Positions 8,436 through 17,195 are shown, counted from the first letter of the stretch. The stretch: DNA of 64,000 nucleotides from Metallococcus carri (GCF_011440275.1 NZ_JAAOIV010000013.1:60763-124762), one strand, 5' to 3'. Program-made: numbers and translations. The notes: a model not told the origin generated them from the sequence alone.

Positions 8436-10084
8436 AGCCGCTGTTGCAGCCCGCGCGCCGGATCGTGCCGGCCGGAGTCCTCGGCGGTATCGCGGTTGCA
8501 TGCGGCGTCTTCCTCACCGCCACCTCGGGCTGGCTGATCGTGCAGGCGAGCACCCGCCCGGTCATCCTCACCCTGCTGACGGCAGTCGTCGGTGTGCGGA
8601 CTTTCGGCATCGGCCGGCCGGTTTTCCGCTACTGGGAGCGGGTGATCTCGCACGACGGCGCCTTGCGCGACCTGGCCGAGCGACGCACGGAGACCTACCG
8701 CTCGCTGATTCCGCTCACGCCGGCCCGGCTCGGCCGGCGACGTCGCGCGGACCTGCTGACCGGTGTCGTGCGCGACCTGGACGACGAGGTCGATGTGCAG
8801 GTGCGCAGCCTGGTGCCGCTCATCGCGACCCTGGTCGCGTCGGTCCTCGCCATCGTGGTGGCCTTCGTGCTGCTGCCCGTGGCCGGGGCGGTCGTCGCCG
8901 TGCTCGCTCTGTGCGCCGTGGCGCTGGGTGTCGTCGATGGAGCGCTCGAACGCCGCGGCCAACGCGACGTGCTCGCAGCGCGGGGCGAGGTGCAGCGGAT
9001 CGCGCATTTGTATGCCGCGAATACCGTTGAACTGCAAGCCATCCACGCTGTCGACGATCTGGCGCGGCAGCTCGCCGAGGCGCAGGCAGCGGCGGAGCGC
9101 GCGGCCCGCAGGCAGGTCCTCGGTCGCGCGGTGGGTCTGGGTGGTTCGCTGCTGCTCACCGGCCTGGGCGTCGGCGTCATGGCGTATGCCGTCAGCGGGC
9201 CGCTGGGTGCCGGTGCGCTCGCGGCGCCGGTCGCCGCCTTGCTCGTTTTCCTGCCGCTGGCCCTCGGTGACGTGCTGGGGCTGGTCCCGGACGCGGTCGG
9301 TGCGCTGGTGCGAGCCCGGGTGGCGCGCCGTCGACTGGTGGGTCTGGTCGACCAGGAGCCCGCTGTGGCCGATGTGGCCCGCGAACGCCTCACCCCGGCA
9401 GCGCCGACCCTGCGGCTGGTGGACGCGACTGCCTCCTGGACCGGCGCGGCGGAGCACCTCCCGCCGACCACGCTGACCCTGGCGCCGGGAGAGAAGGTGC
9501 TCGTCACCGGTGCCAACGGCAGCGGCAAGTCCACGCTGTTGGCACTGCTGGCGCGCCAGCTCGACCCGTCAGCCGGCCGTTATGAGGTCGACGGGCGGGA
9601 CGTGCGGACGGTGAGCCTGGCCGGCATACGGGATCTGATGGCGGTGGTCGACGATGATCCCCATCTGTTCAACGGGACCGTGCGGGCGAATCTCCTTCTC
9701 GCTCAACCGGATGCGACCGATCGTGAGCTGGATGCTGCGCTCGTGCACGCCGGGCTCGGTCGGTGGCTGGCGGGGCTGCCCGATGGCTTGGACACGCAGC
9801 TCGGCACCGGTGTGCGCGGGTTGTCCGGTGGCGAGCGGGCGCGGTTCGGCATTGCGCGGGCGCTGGTGTCGGGCCGCCCGGTGGTGCTGCTGGACGAGCC
9901 GGTCGCGCACCTGGACCGGCCGACTGCGACCGCGGTGCTCGGCGATCTGATGGCCTCCGCGGATCGGCGCACGGTGGTGCTGGTGTCCCACCAGCCCGTG
10001 CTGACCGAGGCCTTCGACCGGGTCGTAGCGTTGGACGCTTCGCCCGCGCCCCCGCTGCCCAGCTCGATCGGAGGAAGCTCATGA
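8432..10084 (+). CDS. cydC: Thiol reductant ABC exporter subunit CydC
   Basis: 550-residue second half of the CydDC exporter. Six membrane helices lie in the first 300 residues, including the CydC-like TSGWLIVQAS early on and FGIGRPVFRYWERV. The ATPase has GANGSGKST near residue 361, LSGGERARFGIARAL near 464 and VVLLDEPVAHLD near 486. It starts inside the cydD stop (ATGA) and ends inside the blaI start (ATGA), so the whole run is one tightly coupled operon. Confidence 0.93.
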   Translation: MKPLLQPARRIVPAGVLGGIAVACGVFLTATSGWLIVQASTRPVILTLLTAVVGVRTFGIGRPVFRYWERVISHDGALRDLAERRTETYRSLIPLTPARLGRRRRADLLTGVVRDLDDEVDVQVRSLVPLIATLVASVLAIVVAFVLLPVAGAVVAVLALCAVALGVVDGALERRGQRDVLAARGEVQRIAHLYAANTVELQAIHAVDDLARQLAEAQAAAERAARRQVLGRAVGLGGSLLLTGLGVGVMAYAVSGPLGAGALAAPVAALLVFLPLALGDVLGLVPDAVGALVRARVARRRLVGLVDQEPAVADVARERLTPAAPTLRLVDATASWTGAAEHLPPTTLTLAPGEKVLVTGANGSGKSTLLALLARQLDPSAGRYEVDGRDVRTVSLAGIRDLMAVVDDDPHLFNGTVRANLLLAQPDATDRELDAALVHAGLGRWLAGLPDGLDTQLGTGVRGLSGGERARFGIARALVSGRPVVLLDEPVAHLDRPTATAVLGDLMASADRRTVVLVSHQPVLTEAFDRVVALDASPAPPLPSSIGGSS

Positions 10085-10494
10085 CGCGACCCACCGCCGG
10101 CACCACGCTCGGTGAGCTCGAGCGGGCGATCATGGAGGTGCTCTGGGCGGCCGACCGACCGCTCGTCGTGCGCGAGATCCTCGACGAGCTCGACGACCGC
10201 GACCGCGCGTATACGACGGTGATGACCGTCTCGGACCGGCTCGCCAAGAAGGGCCTCGCCGTCCGGGTGCGCGACGGTCGCGCCTGGGCCTACACCGCGG
10301 CCGCGACCCGTTCGGAGCTCACCGCGCAGGCCTTGCGCGACACCATGGCCGGCTGGGGCGGCGACGAATCGCGGGCCGACGTGCTGTTGCACTTCCTGCG
10401 AGACGCCTCACCCGACGAAGTCGCCCGACTGCAGGAGGGATTGCGGGCGGTCGAGCGGGCCCACGCCGACCCCACGCTGCCGAGCGGCCAGTAA
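10081..10494 (+). CDS. blaI: BlaI/MecI/CopY family transcriptional repressor
   Basis: 137-residue winged-helix repressor. It reads TLGELERAIMEVLWAADRPL, then REILDELDDRDRAYTTVMTVSDRLAKKGL, the usual HTH and wing of BlaI/MecI, followed by a C-terminal dimerisation helix region. In relatives, an M56 membrane peptidase senses beta-lactam or another signal and inactivates the repressor; such a peptidase gene starts at 10603. Its ATG overlaps the cydC stop, so it belongs to the cyd operon. The stop codon (10492-10494) lies at the very edge of a 22-bp repeat array. Confidence 0.88.
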   Translation: MTRPTAGTTLGELERAIMEVLWAADRPLVVREILDELDDRDRAYTTVMTVSDRLAKKGLAVRVRDGRAWAYTAAATRSELTAQALRDTMAGWGGDESRADVLLHFLRDASPDEVARLQEGLRAVERAHADPTLPSGQ

Positions 10495-10583
10495 TCACCG
10501 CCCGAGCGGCGGGTAATCACCGCCCCAGCGGGCACTCGTCACCGCCCCCGCGGGCACTCGTCACCGCCCGAGCGGGCGGGTCC
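10495..10583. repeat. 22-bp tandem repeats, four units
   Basis: Units start at 10495, 10517, 10539 and 10561, each beginning TCACCGCCC and continuing to GCGGGCACTCG or GCGGGTAA variants. They fill the gap between blaI and the M56 peptidase gene. CCGCCC and GGGCGG parts can pair, so the array may weaken or stop transcription here. Confidence 0.8.
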
Positions 10584-10602
10584 AACGGGTGGCCGCGCGA
10601 TC

Positions 10603-11472
10603 ATGGATCCTGTGTTCCTCGCGTTGCTGGTCGTGGCCTTCGTGGTGCTCGCCGCCGCCGTGCCCCAACTCCTGCCGCGGGTGACAGCGCTGCGCGGCGT
10701 GCCGGGCCAGGCTCTGCTGCTGTGGCAGGCCGTCGCCTTCGCCGGGGTCATGTCGGGTCTGCTGGTCGCACCGCTCGCGCTGCTCCTCATCGCGCGCAAC
10801 GGCCGCGAGATCCCGCATCCGCATCAGCACCGGGTGCTCTTCGCGATCGCCTTCGCAGTGACCGCTCTCGTGCTCGGTCGCCTTCTCCTGCACGCCCACC
10901 GCACGGGCATGGCGCTGCGCCGCACCCGCCGCAACCACGCTGAACTGCTCGACATCCTCGGACAGGAAAACGATCGGCAGGTGAGGGTGATCGAACACCC
11001 GACGCCGACGGCATACTGCATCCCCGGCCGGCACGAACGGGTCGTCCTCACCGACAGCACCCTGGCTCAGCTCAGCGCAACTCAGGTCGAGGCGGTGCTC
11101 GCCCACGAACGCGCGCACCTGCGGTGGCGGCACGACCTGGTGCTTGAGTACTTCACGGTGCTGCACACGGTCGTGCCGCGGTGGTTGCGATCAGATGCCG
11201 GGCTCGTCGAGGTGCGGCTGCTGATCGAACTGATGGCCGACCGCCGTGCCGCGCAGCTGGTCGGCGCGGTGCCCGTCGCCGGCGCGCTCGTCGCCTTGGC
11301 CGATGGATCGACTCCGCCGGCGGCCCTCGGAGCAGGAGAAGGTGCGTCGGCCAGGCTCGCCCAACTCGCCCAGACTCGGCCCCGCCCCGGGCTCGCCGCG
11401 CTGACCGTGGTGGCGGCCGTCCTGGTGGTCGCGCTGCCGGTGCTGCTCGCCGCGCTGATCGTATGGTCCTGA
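10603..11472 (+). CDS. M56 family (BlaR1-like) membrane metallopeptidase
   Basis: 289-residue integral membrane zinc peptidase. Hydrophobic helices lie at about residues 3-25, 38-65, 80-100 and at the C-terminus. The zinc motif HERAH occupies residues 168-172 within VLAHERAHLRWRHD. CIPGRHERVVLTDS before it is also family-typical. It lacks the penicillin-binding sensor domain of BlaR1, as most actinobacterial versions do, so the signal it senses is unknown. Together with the upstream blaI it makes the standard two-gene relay, here linked to cytochrome bd genes. No strong ribosome binding site is visible before the ATG. Confidence 0.85.
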   Translation: MDPVFLALLVVAFVVLAAAVPQLLPRVTALRGVPGQALLLWQAVAFAGVMSGLLVAPLALLLIARNGREIPHPHQHRVLFAIAFAVTALVLGRLLLHAHRTGMALRRTRRNHAELLDILGQENDRQVRVIEHPTPTAYCIPGRHERVVLTDSTLAQLSATQVEAVLAHERAHLRWRHDLVLEYFTVLHTVVPRWLRSDAGLVEVRLLIELMADRRAAQLVGAVPVAGALVALADGSTPPAALGAGEGASARLAQLAQTRPRPGLAALTVVAAVLVVALPVLLAALIVWS

Positions 11473-11483
11473 CTGCCAGCGGA

Positions 11484-11489
11484 TAGGCT
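11484..11489 (+). promoter_or_regulatory. -10 box of a leaderless promoter (murE-like gene)
   Basis: TAGGCT, then 7 nt, then the GTG start at 11497. There is no ribosome binding site, so the transcript probably begins at the start codon. Confidence 0.55.
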
Positions 11490-11496
11490 CCGGCGG

Positions 11497-12945
11497 GTGA
11501 AGCTGCAGACCACCGATCTCGCCCGGATCCTCGGGGTCGACGTGCCACCCGTGGAGGGGCCGCTCGTCGCTGTCACCAACGCATCGCAGGACGTCGTGCC
11601 CGGTGGGGTGTTCGTCGCGGTCAAGGGCTTCACCAGCGACGGCGCGAAGTACGCACCAGCGGCGATCGAGGCCGGCGCCCAGCTGATCGTCGCCGAGGAA
11701 CCGGTCGGCGACCTGCCCACCGCGGTCGTGCCGAATGCGCGAATTGCGTTGGCGCAGTTGGCTGTTGCCTTCGCGGGTGACCCGTCGCGCGATCTCACGG
11801 TGTATGGCGTGACCGGCACCAACGGCAAGACCACGAGCTCCTACGTGTTGCACGCGATCCTGGCGACGGCCTACGGCGCGGAGCACACCGGCCTGCTGAC
11901 GACCGCCGAGATCGTGGTCGGCACCCAGCGCGAGCCGGCGATCCGCACCACGGGTGAGGCGCCGACCGTGCAGGGCAATCTGGCCCGGATGCGCGACGCC
12001 GGCGTTACCCACGTGGTGCTGGAGACCAGCTCGCACGGCCTGCACCTGCACCGGGTGCTCGGAACCCATTACGCCGCAGCGCTTTTCACCAACCTCACCC
12101 GCGACCACCTCGACCTGCACGGGTCGATGGAGGACTACTACCTGGCCAAGCGCACCCTCTTCGAACGCACCACCGGGCCCAAGCTCGCCAACGGTGACGA
12201 CGAGTGGGGCCGACGCCTGGCGGACGAGATCGACGGCACGTTGACCTTCGGCGCGCGGGAGGGTTCGGCATACCGGATCGAGCACGTGCGGCGGGAGGGC
12301 ACCGGCACGGTCTTCGACCTCACTCGGCCGACCGGTGAGACGCTCACGCTGCGGATGCCGCTGCTCGGTGACTACAACGTGCACAACGTCGCCGGCGCGG
12401 CCGCGATCACTCTCGAGATGGGTATGCCGCCCGCCACCCTGATCGACGCTGTCGCCGAAATGCCCCAGGTGCCAGGCAGATTCGAGCGCATCCCGGCCGC
12501 GGTGGACCGTGGGTTCGAGGTCGTCGTCGACTACGCGCACACCGACATCGGGCTGCGTGCCGTGCTCGAGGTCGCGCGCGAGGTCGTCACCGACGGCGGC
12601 AGGCTGATCTGCGTGTATGGCGCTGCCGGTGCGCGCGATGCCGCGAAGCGTCCCCTCATGGGCCGGGTCGCCTCCGAGCTCGCCGATGTCAACATCATCA
12701 CCACCGACGACGCCTATCACGAGGACCCGGCCGCGATCGCCGACGAGGTGATGGCCGGAGCCGACCCCGCCGACACGACGATCGTGCTCGACCGGCGCGA
12801 TGCCATCGCCACCGCGCTCGGACTAGCGCGGCCGGGGGACGTGGTCGTCGTCGCCGGCAAGGGTCACGAGCGGGTGCAGCACCTGCCGACCGGCGATGTC
12901 GACTTCCACGACGCGACCGTGGTCACCGAGCTGCTCACGGGTTAA
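11497..12945 (+). CDS. murE: MurE-like UDP-N-acetylmuramyl-tripeptide synthetase
   Basis: 482-residue Mur ligase that adds the third stem-peptide amino acid to UDP-MurNAc-L-Ala-D-Glu in the cytoplasm. ATP-binding GVTGTNGKTT lies near residues 104-113, HGLHLHRVLGT in the central domain, and GKGHE near 455 near the end. The residues that choose the third amino acid usually read DNPR (diaminopimelate) or DNPA (lysine). Here the region near 402-411 reads TTDDAYHEDP, so specificity cannot be assigned by motif. It stands outside any division/cell-wall cluster, so it may be a second, specialised MurE. Start is GTG with a leaderless-type promoter. Confidence 0.8.
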   Translation: MKLQTTDLARILGVDVPPVEGPLVAVTNASQDVVPGGVFVAVKGFTSDGAKYAPAAIEAGAQLIVAEEPVGDLPTAVVPNARIALAQLAVAFAGDPSRDLTVYGVTGTNGKTTSSYVLHAILATAYGAEHTGLLTTAEIVVGTQREPAIRTTGEAPTVQGNLARMRDAGVTHVVLETSSHGLHLHRVLGTHYAAALFTNLTRDHLDLHGSMEDYYLAKRTLFERTTGPKLANGDDEWGRRLADEIDGTLTFGAREGSAYRIEHVRREGTGTVFDLTRPTGETLTLRMPLLGDYNVHNVAGAAAITLEMGMPPATLIDAVAEMPQVPGRFERIPAAVDRGFEVVVDYAHTDIGLRAVLEVAREVVTDGGRLICVYGAAGARDAAKRPLMGRVASELADVNIITTDDAYHEDPAAIADEVMAGADPADTTIVLDRRDAIATALGLARPGDVVVVAGKGHERVQHLPTGDVDFHDATVVTELLTG

Positions 12946-13113
12946 CTCCGACAGTGGGCATGATGGTCACATGACCTGGAGTGCTGGCTCTGCCGACGCA
13001 TGCCGGATCGGGAGGCGGTGTTCGCTCGGGCGCGTGCGCGACCCGAGCGATCGGCGGTGTCGTCGACCCGCTACGTCCGGGCGGACCGTGACCGCGGTCG
13101 AAACAAGCCGAGC

Positions 13114-14106
13114 TCAGGGCTGGAACATGGCCGAGACCTCGCCGGGACTGACGTCGGCCACCGACGGGTGTGACCACTTCGGCGAGCGGTCCTTGTCGAC
13201 GATCTGAGCGCGCACACCTTCGGCGAAATCGCGCTGGTGGCTGAGGTTGCGAGCCAGCACCACATCCTGGGCGAGCACCTCGTCGATGGTTTTGCCCGCA
13301 GCGCGCCGCAGTGCCGCCAGCGAAGTCGCCACCGACAGCGGTGAGCGCTGTTCGATGAGCGCCGCCGCCGAGCGGGCCGCCTCCGCAGAGTGGTTGCGCA
13401 GCCGGTCGAGGATCGCCACCGGGTCGTCCCCGGCATAACACTCATCGATCCAATCCCGTTGCGCTTCAAGCGAACCCGGGCCGTCCGGAGCGCCGTATGC
13501 CGGGAGCTCACCGGCCGCCATACCGGCCAGCAAGTCCTCCCAGGAGGAGGTGGCGACGCCGTCGGAGAGCCCGGCATACACCGCGTCGGCGGCGTCGATC
13601 GTCGAGCCGGTGAGCGCGAGGTGCGTGCCGGTCTCGCCTGGGGCACGGGTGAGCAGGTGCATCGCGCCCACGTCGGCGAAGAAGCCGATGATCGTCTCGG
13701 GCATGCCGAGCTTGCTGCGGTCGGTGACCAGACGCACCCGGCAGTGCGCCGACACGCCGACACCGCCGCCGAGCACGATGCCGTCCTGGAAGGCGACGAT
13801 CGGCTTGGGGTAGTGCGCCATCCGGGCGTTCATCGCGTATTCGTCGCGGAAGAAGTCCTGGCCGTCACCGCCGTCGAGGATCTCCTGGCGCACCGCGACG
13901 ACGTCGCCGCCGGCGCACAGTCCGCGCTCGCCGGCGCCCTCAACCGAGACGATTTGCACCCGGTCGTCGTCGGCCCACTCGATCAGTTGCCGGTCGATCT
14001 CGCGGACCATCGCTAGGGAGAGGGAGTTGATGGCCTTGGGGCGATTGAGCACGATCCGCCCGAGCGCGCCATCGGTGGAGAAGAGGACCTCGCTGTCGGC
14101 GTTCAT
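13114..14106 (-). CDS. Enoyl-CoA hydratase/isomerase family, 3-hydroxyisobutyryl-CoA hydrolase-like
   Basis: 330-residue crotonase-fold protein. RPKAINSLSLAMV near 22-34, RGLCAGGDVVAV near 61-72 (oxyanion hole) and DGIVLGGGVGVS near 108-119 are classic. PETIIGFFADVG with E137 and D145 matches 3-hydroxyisobutyryl-CoA hydrolases of valine breakdown better than plain enoyl-CoA hydratases, and the extra C-terminal region fits that longer subgroup. I start at ATG 14106 because TACAGT (14113-14118, reverse strand) lies 6 nt before it. The longer open frame to 14196 would run into the divergent phosphodiesterase gene. Confidence 0.82.
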   Translation of the reverse strand: MNADSEVLFSTDGALGRIVLNRPKAINSLSLAMVREIDRQLIEWADDDRVQIVSVEGAGERGLCAGGDVVAVRQEILDGGDGQDFFRDEYAMNARMAHYPKPIVAFQDGIVLGGGVGVSAHCRVRLVTDRSKLGMPETIIGFFADVGAMHLLTRAPGETGTHLALTGSTIDAADAVYAGLSDGVATSSWEDLLAGMAAGELPAYGAPDGPGSLEAQRDWIDECYAGDDPVAILDRLRNHSAEAARSAAALIEQRSPLSVATSLAALRRAAGKTIDEVLAQDVVLARNLSHQRDFAEGVRAQIVDKDRSPKWSHPSVADVSPGEVSAMFQP

Positions 14107-14112
14107 GCCTGA

Positions 14113-14118
14113 ACTGTA
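14113..14118 (-). promoter_or_regulatory. -10 box of a leaderless promoter (hydrolase gene)
   Basis: On the minus strand TACAGT is followed by 6 nt and ATG at 14106. Only 25 bp separate this gene from its divergent neighbour. Confidence 0.5.
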
Positions 14119-14131
14119 GGACGATGGAGGC

Positions 14132-14938
14132 GTGGCCCAACGACCTCCACTGGTGATCGCCCACCGCGGTGCCTCCGAGACACTGCCCGAGCACACCCTC
14201 GCGGCCTACGAGCGCGCGATCGAGGTCGGTGCCGACGGGGTCGAGTGCGATGTGCGGCTGACGGCCGACAAGCACCTGGTGTGCGTGCACGACCGGCGGG
14301 TGGACCGCACCTCCGACGGGCGCGGCCCGGTGTCCGCGCTGGAGCTGGCGCAACTCGAGGGTCTGGACTTCGGCTCGTGGAAGGCCCTGCACGGCGACGA
14401 CGTCGAGCAGCCCGACCGCGACTCGACCCGGCTGCTCACGCTGCGCGGCCTGATCCGGGCGGTGCAGACCGCGGGCCGGCCGATGGATCTGGTGATCGAG
14501 ACCAAGCACCCCACGCGCTGGGCGGGTGAGGTGGAGGACCGGCTGGTCGCCGTGCTGGAGGAGTTCGATCTGCTGGACCCCCAGCCGGGAGCGCTGCGGG
14601 TGCGGCTGATGTCGTTCTCGACCCGGGCAGTGCAACGGTTCGCGGTGCTCGCCCCGAAGGTCGAGCGGGTGCTGCTGGTGGAGTTGCCGTCCTTCTGGCG
14701 GTTCGGCGACGGCCTGCCGCGCAATGTGTCGATCGTCGGCCCGCGCGTCGGGATCGTGCGCAAGCACCCGGACTTCGTGGCCCGCCACCACGACCAGGGT
14801 CACCAGGTGCACGTGTGGACCGTCGACCGACCCGAGGACATCGAGTTGTGCCTCGAGCTCGGCGTCGACGCGATCATCAGCAACCGCCCGGCGGCGGTGC
14901 GGGCCGCGGTGGACGCGGCTTACGGCATCGCCCGCTGA
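14132..14938 (+). CDS. Glycerophosphodiester phosphodiesterase
   Basis: 268-residue TIM-barrel GDPD that hydrolyses glycerophosphodiesters to glycerol 3-phosphate and an alcohol. Active-site residues are visible: H11-R12 in VIAHRGASETLPEHT, E38 and D40 in GVECDVRLT, and H53 in CVHD. The later VWTVDRPEDIE and DAIISNRP are standard family ends. No signal peptide, so it acts in the cytoplasm. GTG start; a GGAGG sits only 1 nt ahead of it, too close to be ideal, so initiation here is not fully clear. Confidence 0.88.
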   Translation: MAQRPPLVIAHRGASETLPEHTLAAYERAIEVGADGVECDVRLTADKHLVCVHDRRVDRTSDGRGPVSALELAQLEGLDFGSWKALHGDDVEQPDRDSTRLLTLRGLIRAVQTAGRPMDLVIETKHPTRWAGEVEDRLVAVLEEFDLLDPQPGALRVRLMSFSTRAVQRFAVLAPKVERVLLVELPSFWRFGDGLPRNVSIVGPRVGIVRKHPDFVARHHDQGHQVHVWTVDRPEDIELCLELGVDAIISNRPAAVRAAVDAAYGIAR

Positions 14939-15024
14939 TTCACCAGCCCCTGCAGGGAGGCGGACCGGCCGCCGATGGCCTAGCGTGGGCGAGCACCCGG
15001 CATACGACAGTGGGAGACGAAGAG

Positions 15025-15456
15025 TTGAGCGCGGACGAGCACAGTCACGACTCGTGGGTCCGGACGGTCCGGCTGCCGTTCACGACCGAGTCGGTCCCCG
15101 AGGTCCGGCAGGCGGTGCGCGAGGACCTCGCGGGCTCGCAGGTGCCGGCCGATGTGATCGAGGAGACCGAGACCGTCGTGTCCGAACTGGTCGCCAACGC
15201 GATCCTGCACGGCCGACCGCTGCCCGACGGCACGGTGCGGGTGCACTGGAAGGTGCGCCCGCCGCGGATCGAGCTTGAAGTGTCCGACGGCGGCGGCGAG
15301 CGCCACCCGGTGCCCAAGCCGCAGGTGCCCTGGGCGGCGAGCGGCCGCGGTCTGCGGATTGTGCGCTCGCTCGCGCACGAGTGGGGGGTCGCCGACGAGG
15401 ACGGGCGCACCACCGTGTGGGCCGCCATGGGCGGACCCTCCCGCCGCCGCCTGTGA
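15025..15456 (+). CDS. ATP-binding anti-sigma-factor-like protein (RsbW/HATPase_c_2)
   Basis: 143-residue GHKL-fold ATPase of the serine-kinase/anti-sigma type. The N box reads ETVVSELVANAILHG, the G1 box SDGGGE, and the G2 region GRGLRIVRSLAHEWGV. Such proteins bind sigma factors or phosphorylate anti-anti-sigma partners, but no partner gene is nearby. I choose TTG at 15025 because GGGAG lies 8 nt upstream. GTG at 15010 is an alternative that adds five residues. A TAGCGT box at about 14980 would give a short 5' leader. Confidence 0.75.
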   Translation: MSADEHSHDSWVRTVRLPFTTESVPEVRQAVREDLAGSQVPADVIEETETVVSELVANAILHGRPLPDGTVRVHWKVRPPRIELEVSDGGGERHPVPKPQVPWAASGRGLRIVRSLAHEWGVADEDGRTTVWAAMGGPSRRRL

Positions 15457-15506
15457 ACTGGTCGGGCCGTCCTTCGGCCGGGCCGCCTCCGCCTGGAGCG
15501 AACATC

Positions 15507-15512
15507 TAGGCT
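15507..15512 (+). promoter_or_regulatory. -10 box of a leaderless promoter (DUF5926 gene)
   Basis: TAGGCT, then 6 nt, then ATG at 15519. No Shine-Dalgarno sequence. Confidence 0.55.
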
Positions 15513-15518
15513 TCCAGC

Positions 15519-16403
15519 ATGGGTAAAGCCGCACGTCGCAAGCGCAAGGACGCCGAAGCCGCCGGGGTCGCCGCACCGAAGCCGGCGCCGTATGCCGCCC
15601 GCCCGTTCGAGGGTCTCGCGGACGAGGCGCAGTGGGTCGCGTTGCGCGAGATCGTGCCCGCGGGCACTGCGCCGATCACCGTCGAGGTCGACGGGAGTTC
15701 GTATGACGTGTCCCTCGCCACCGTGCTGCCGATGGCCTGGCCGGGGCTGCACCGCGAGGACGGCACCCGGTTCGTGGCCCTGCAGACCGGGAGCACCAGT
15801 GGGGATGCGAGCCGTGACCTGGCCGAGGCGGTGCGCGCGGTCGTCGCGCTGGAGCCCGGGCAGCCGCTGACCGCGTCGCCTACGGCGACGGCGGACAGTC
15901 CGCGGCTGCAGGACATCGTCACATCGACCTCGCTCGAGGTGACCGTGCACGACGGCTTCGACTTCTGGATCGGCGACCAGGAGCTGGACGAAGCCGGGCG
16001 GGCCTCGATGGACCGGGCCAACGAGGCCGTGGCGCCGACCGCGGCGCTGTCGACGGCGGGCGCGTATTGGTGCCGGATCGGCGAACGCTGCTACATCCGG
16101 TGGATCCTCGAGGCCCACGAAGACCGAGCCACCGACGCGCTGGCCAGGCTGCACGCGGCCGGCACCGATCGGCTCGGCTCGGGCGAAGGCGCCCACGGAC
16201 GGCTGCTCGGCGCGTTCCGCGCCTACGGGCTGCTGGTGCCGGTGTGGGAGGTCGACCCGTCGGCCGAGCCGGCGGCATACGACAGCGCGATGAAGGAGGT
16301 CGCGCAGCGGTTCGAGCAGGCGCTCGGGGTAAGCGACTCGCTGACGCCGGACGAGCGGCGCGCCCGCAACGGCTTGGTGAGCCGCCAGGTCACACTGCGC
16401 TGA
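15519..16403 (+). CDS. DUF5926 family protein
   Basis: 294-residue soluble protein found across actinobacteria, function unknown. It starts with a basic tail, MGKAARRKRKDAE, then a YAARPFEGLADEAQWVALREIV region that is the recognisable family part. The rest is acidic to neutral with no membrane segment. Some database entries call relatives topoisomerase or SEC-C proteins; I see no motif for that. It is the last ordinary high-GC gene before the lower-GC block. Confidence 0.75.
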   Translation: MGKAARRKRKDAEAAGVAAPKPAPYAARPFEGLADEAQWVALREIVPAGTAPITVEVDGSSYDVSLATVLPMAWPGLHREDGTRFVALQTGSTSGDASRDLAEAVRAVVALEPGQPLTASPTATADSPRLQDIVTSTSLEVTVHDGFDFWIGDQELDEAGRASMDRANEAVAPTAALSTAGAYWCRIGERCYIRWILEAHEDRATDALARLHAAGTDRLGSGEGAHGRLLGAFRAYGLLVPVWEVDPSAEPAAYDSAMKEVAQRFEQALGVSDSLTPDERRARNGLVSRQVTLR

Positions 16404-16844
16404 TCAGCCGCCTGGCTCGGTCGCGATGACTCCGGCCGGTGTAAGGATGTCTCGGCGTGTCGTCGGGTTGGTGGGCATGGGGCCCTTGCCAGGGTGTTGA
16501 CTGCTGGGCATTGTTCTCGCCGGAGATAGGCGGGTGTGTGAGTAAGGGGTCGTCCAATGGGTCCTCGATCATGCTGTCCTCGATGACCGCGGCGGATATG
16601 GCGGCGTCGTTCCAGGACAGTGCGCCGACGAAGGGATTCGCGATGTTCGGACCCGACACCCGATCAACCCCGTGACGTCGGCGATCGATGTTGCTGCCGC
16701 CCTAAACCCGGCAGTTCGTAGCGCAAGGGTCTACCGCCATGCGTCACCCAGGCGTGTCTGTAGCCTCAGGCACACCTTTAGATACAACCGGACGAGTGCG
16801 GTCAGAAGGTCCTTCCGCCAGATGATTAATCTGGGCTGGGCGAA
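16404..16844. other. Non-coding or doubtful stretch at the edge of the lower-GC block
   Basis: 440 bp without a convincing gene. Short open frames exist on both strands (16457-16675 plus, 72 codons; 16390-16659 minus, 89 codons), but neither has a ribosome binding site, a leaderless -10 box or a familiar sequence. GC falls from here on. This is the left edge of the foreign-looking block. Confidence 0.5.
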
Positions 16845-17195
16845 ATGGTCCTGAGCCTGTTCCGTAGGCGCCTCATCCTGGGAACCAGGGAACGGTGGGC
16901 GCGACGCCGACTAAACTGGGAAAACGGCTCGAATCTCGTCCTCCGAGCGGTCGCCTTGTTTTTCCAGCCCCGGGGGTCCTGGGGAGGCACCGAGTGGGGG
17001 ACTTGGTTGTTGTGGTCGATTGGGATGTTTCCGATCTCCTACGTTCTTCTGGTCGGATCCTCAAACTTGCTCGACAGATTTCTCGGCGCAGCGCTCGGAT
17101 TATTCGCCTTAGAGTGGCTGGGTGAGGTAGTGACCTCGTTGGTTGACAGGAGAAGGTGCGGGACCACGCCGGGTACACAGGACGAGAGCGTCTAA
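16845..17195 (+). CDS. Small hypothetical membrane protein
   Basis: 116 residues, family not recognised. A basic N-terminus (LFRRRLILGTRERWARRRLN) is followed by two hydrophobic segments, about residues 51-66 (GTWLLWSIGMFPISYV) and 72-90 (LLDRFLGAALGLFALEWLG), separated by a short loop, then a short polar tail. Base composition is clearly less GC-rich than the flanks. It overlaps the next open frame by 40 nt, suggesting translational coupling. Two-helix layout resembles the N-termini of the next three genes. Confidence 0.45.
   Translation: MVLSLFRRRLILGTRERWARRRLNWENGSNLVLRAVALFFQPRGSWGGTEWGTWLLWSIGMFPISYVLLVGSSNLLDRFLGAALGLFALEWLGEVVTSLVDRRRCGTTPGTQDESV

Noticed and set aside
16390..16675. 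Small open frames on both strands (72 and 89 codons)
   Set aside because: No start signals, no recognisable family, and they overlap each other; left as doubtful non-coding.
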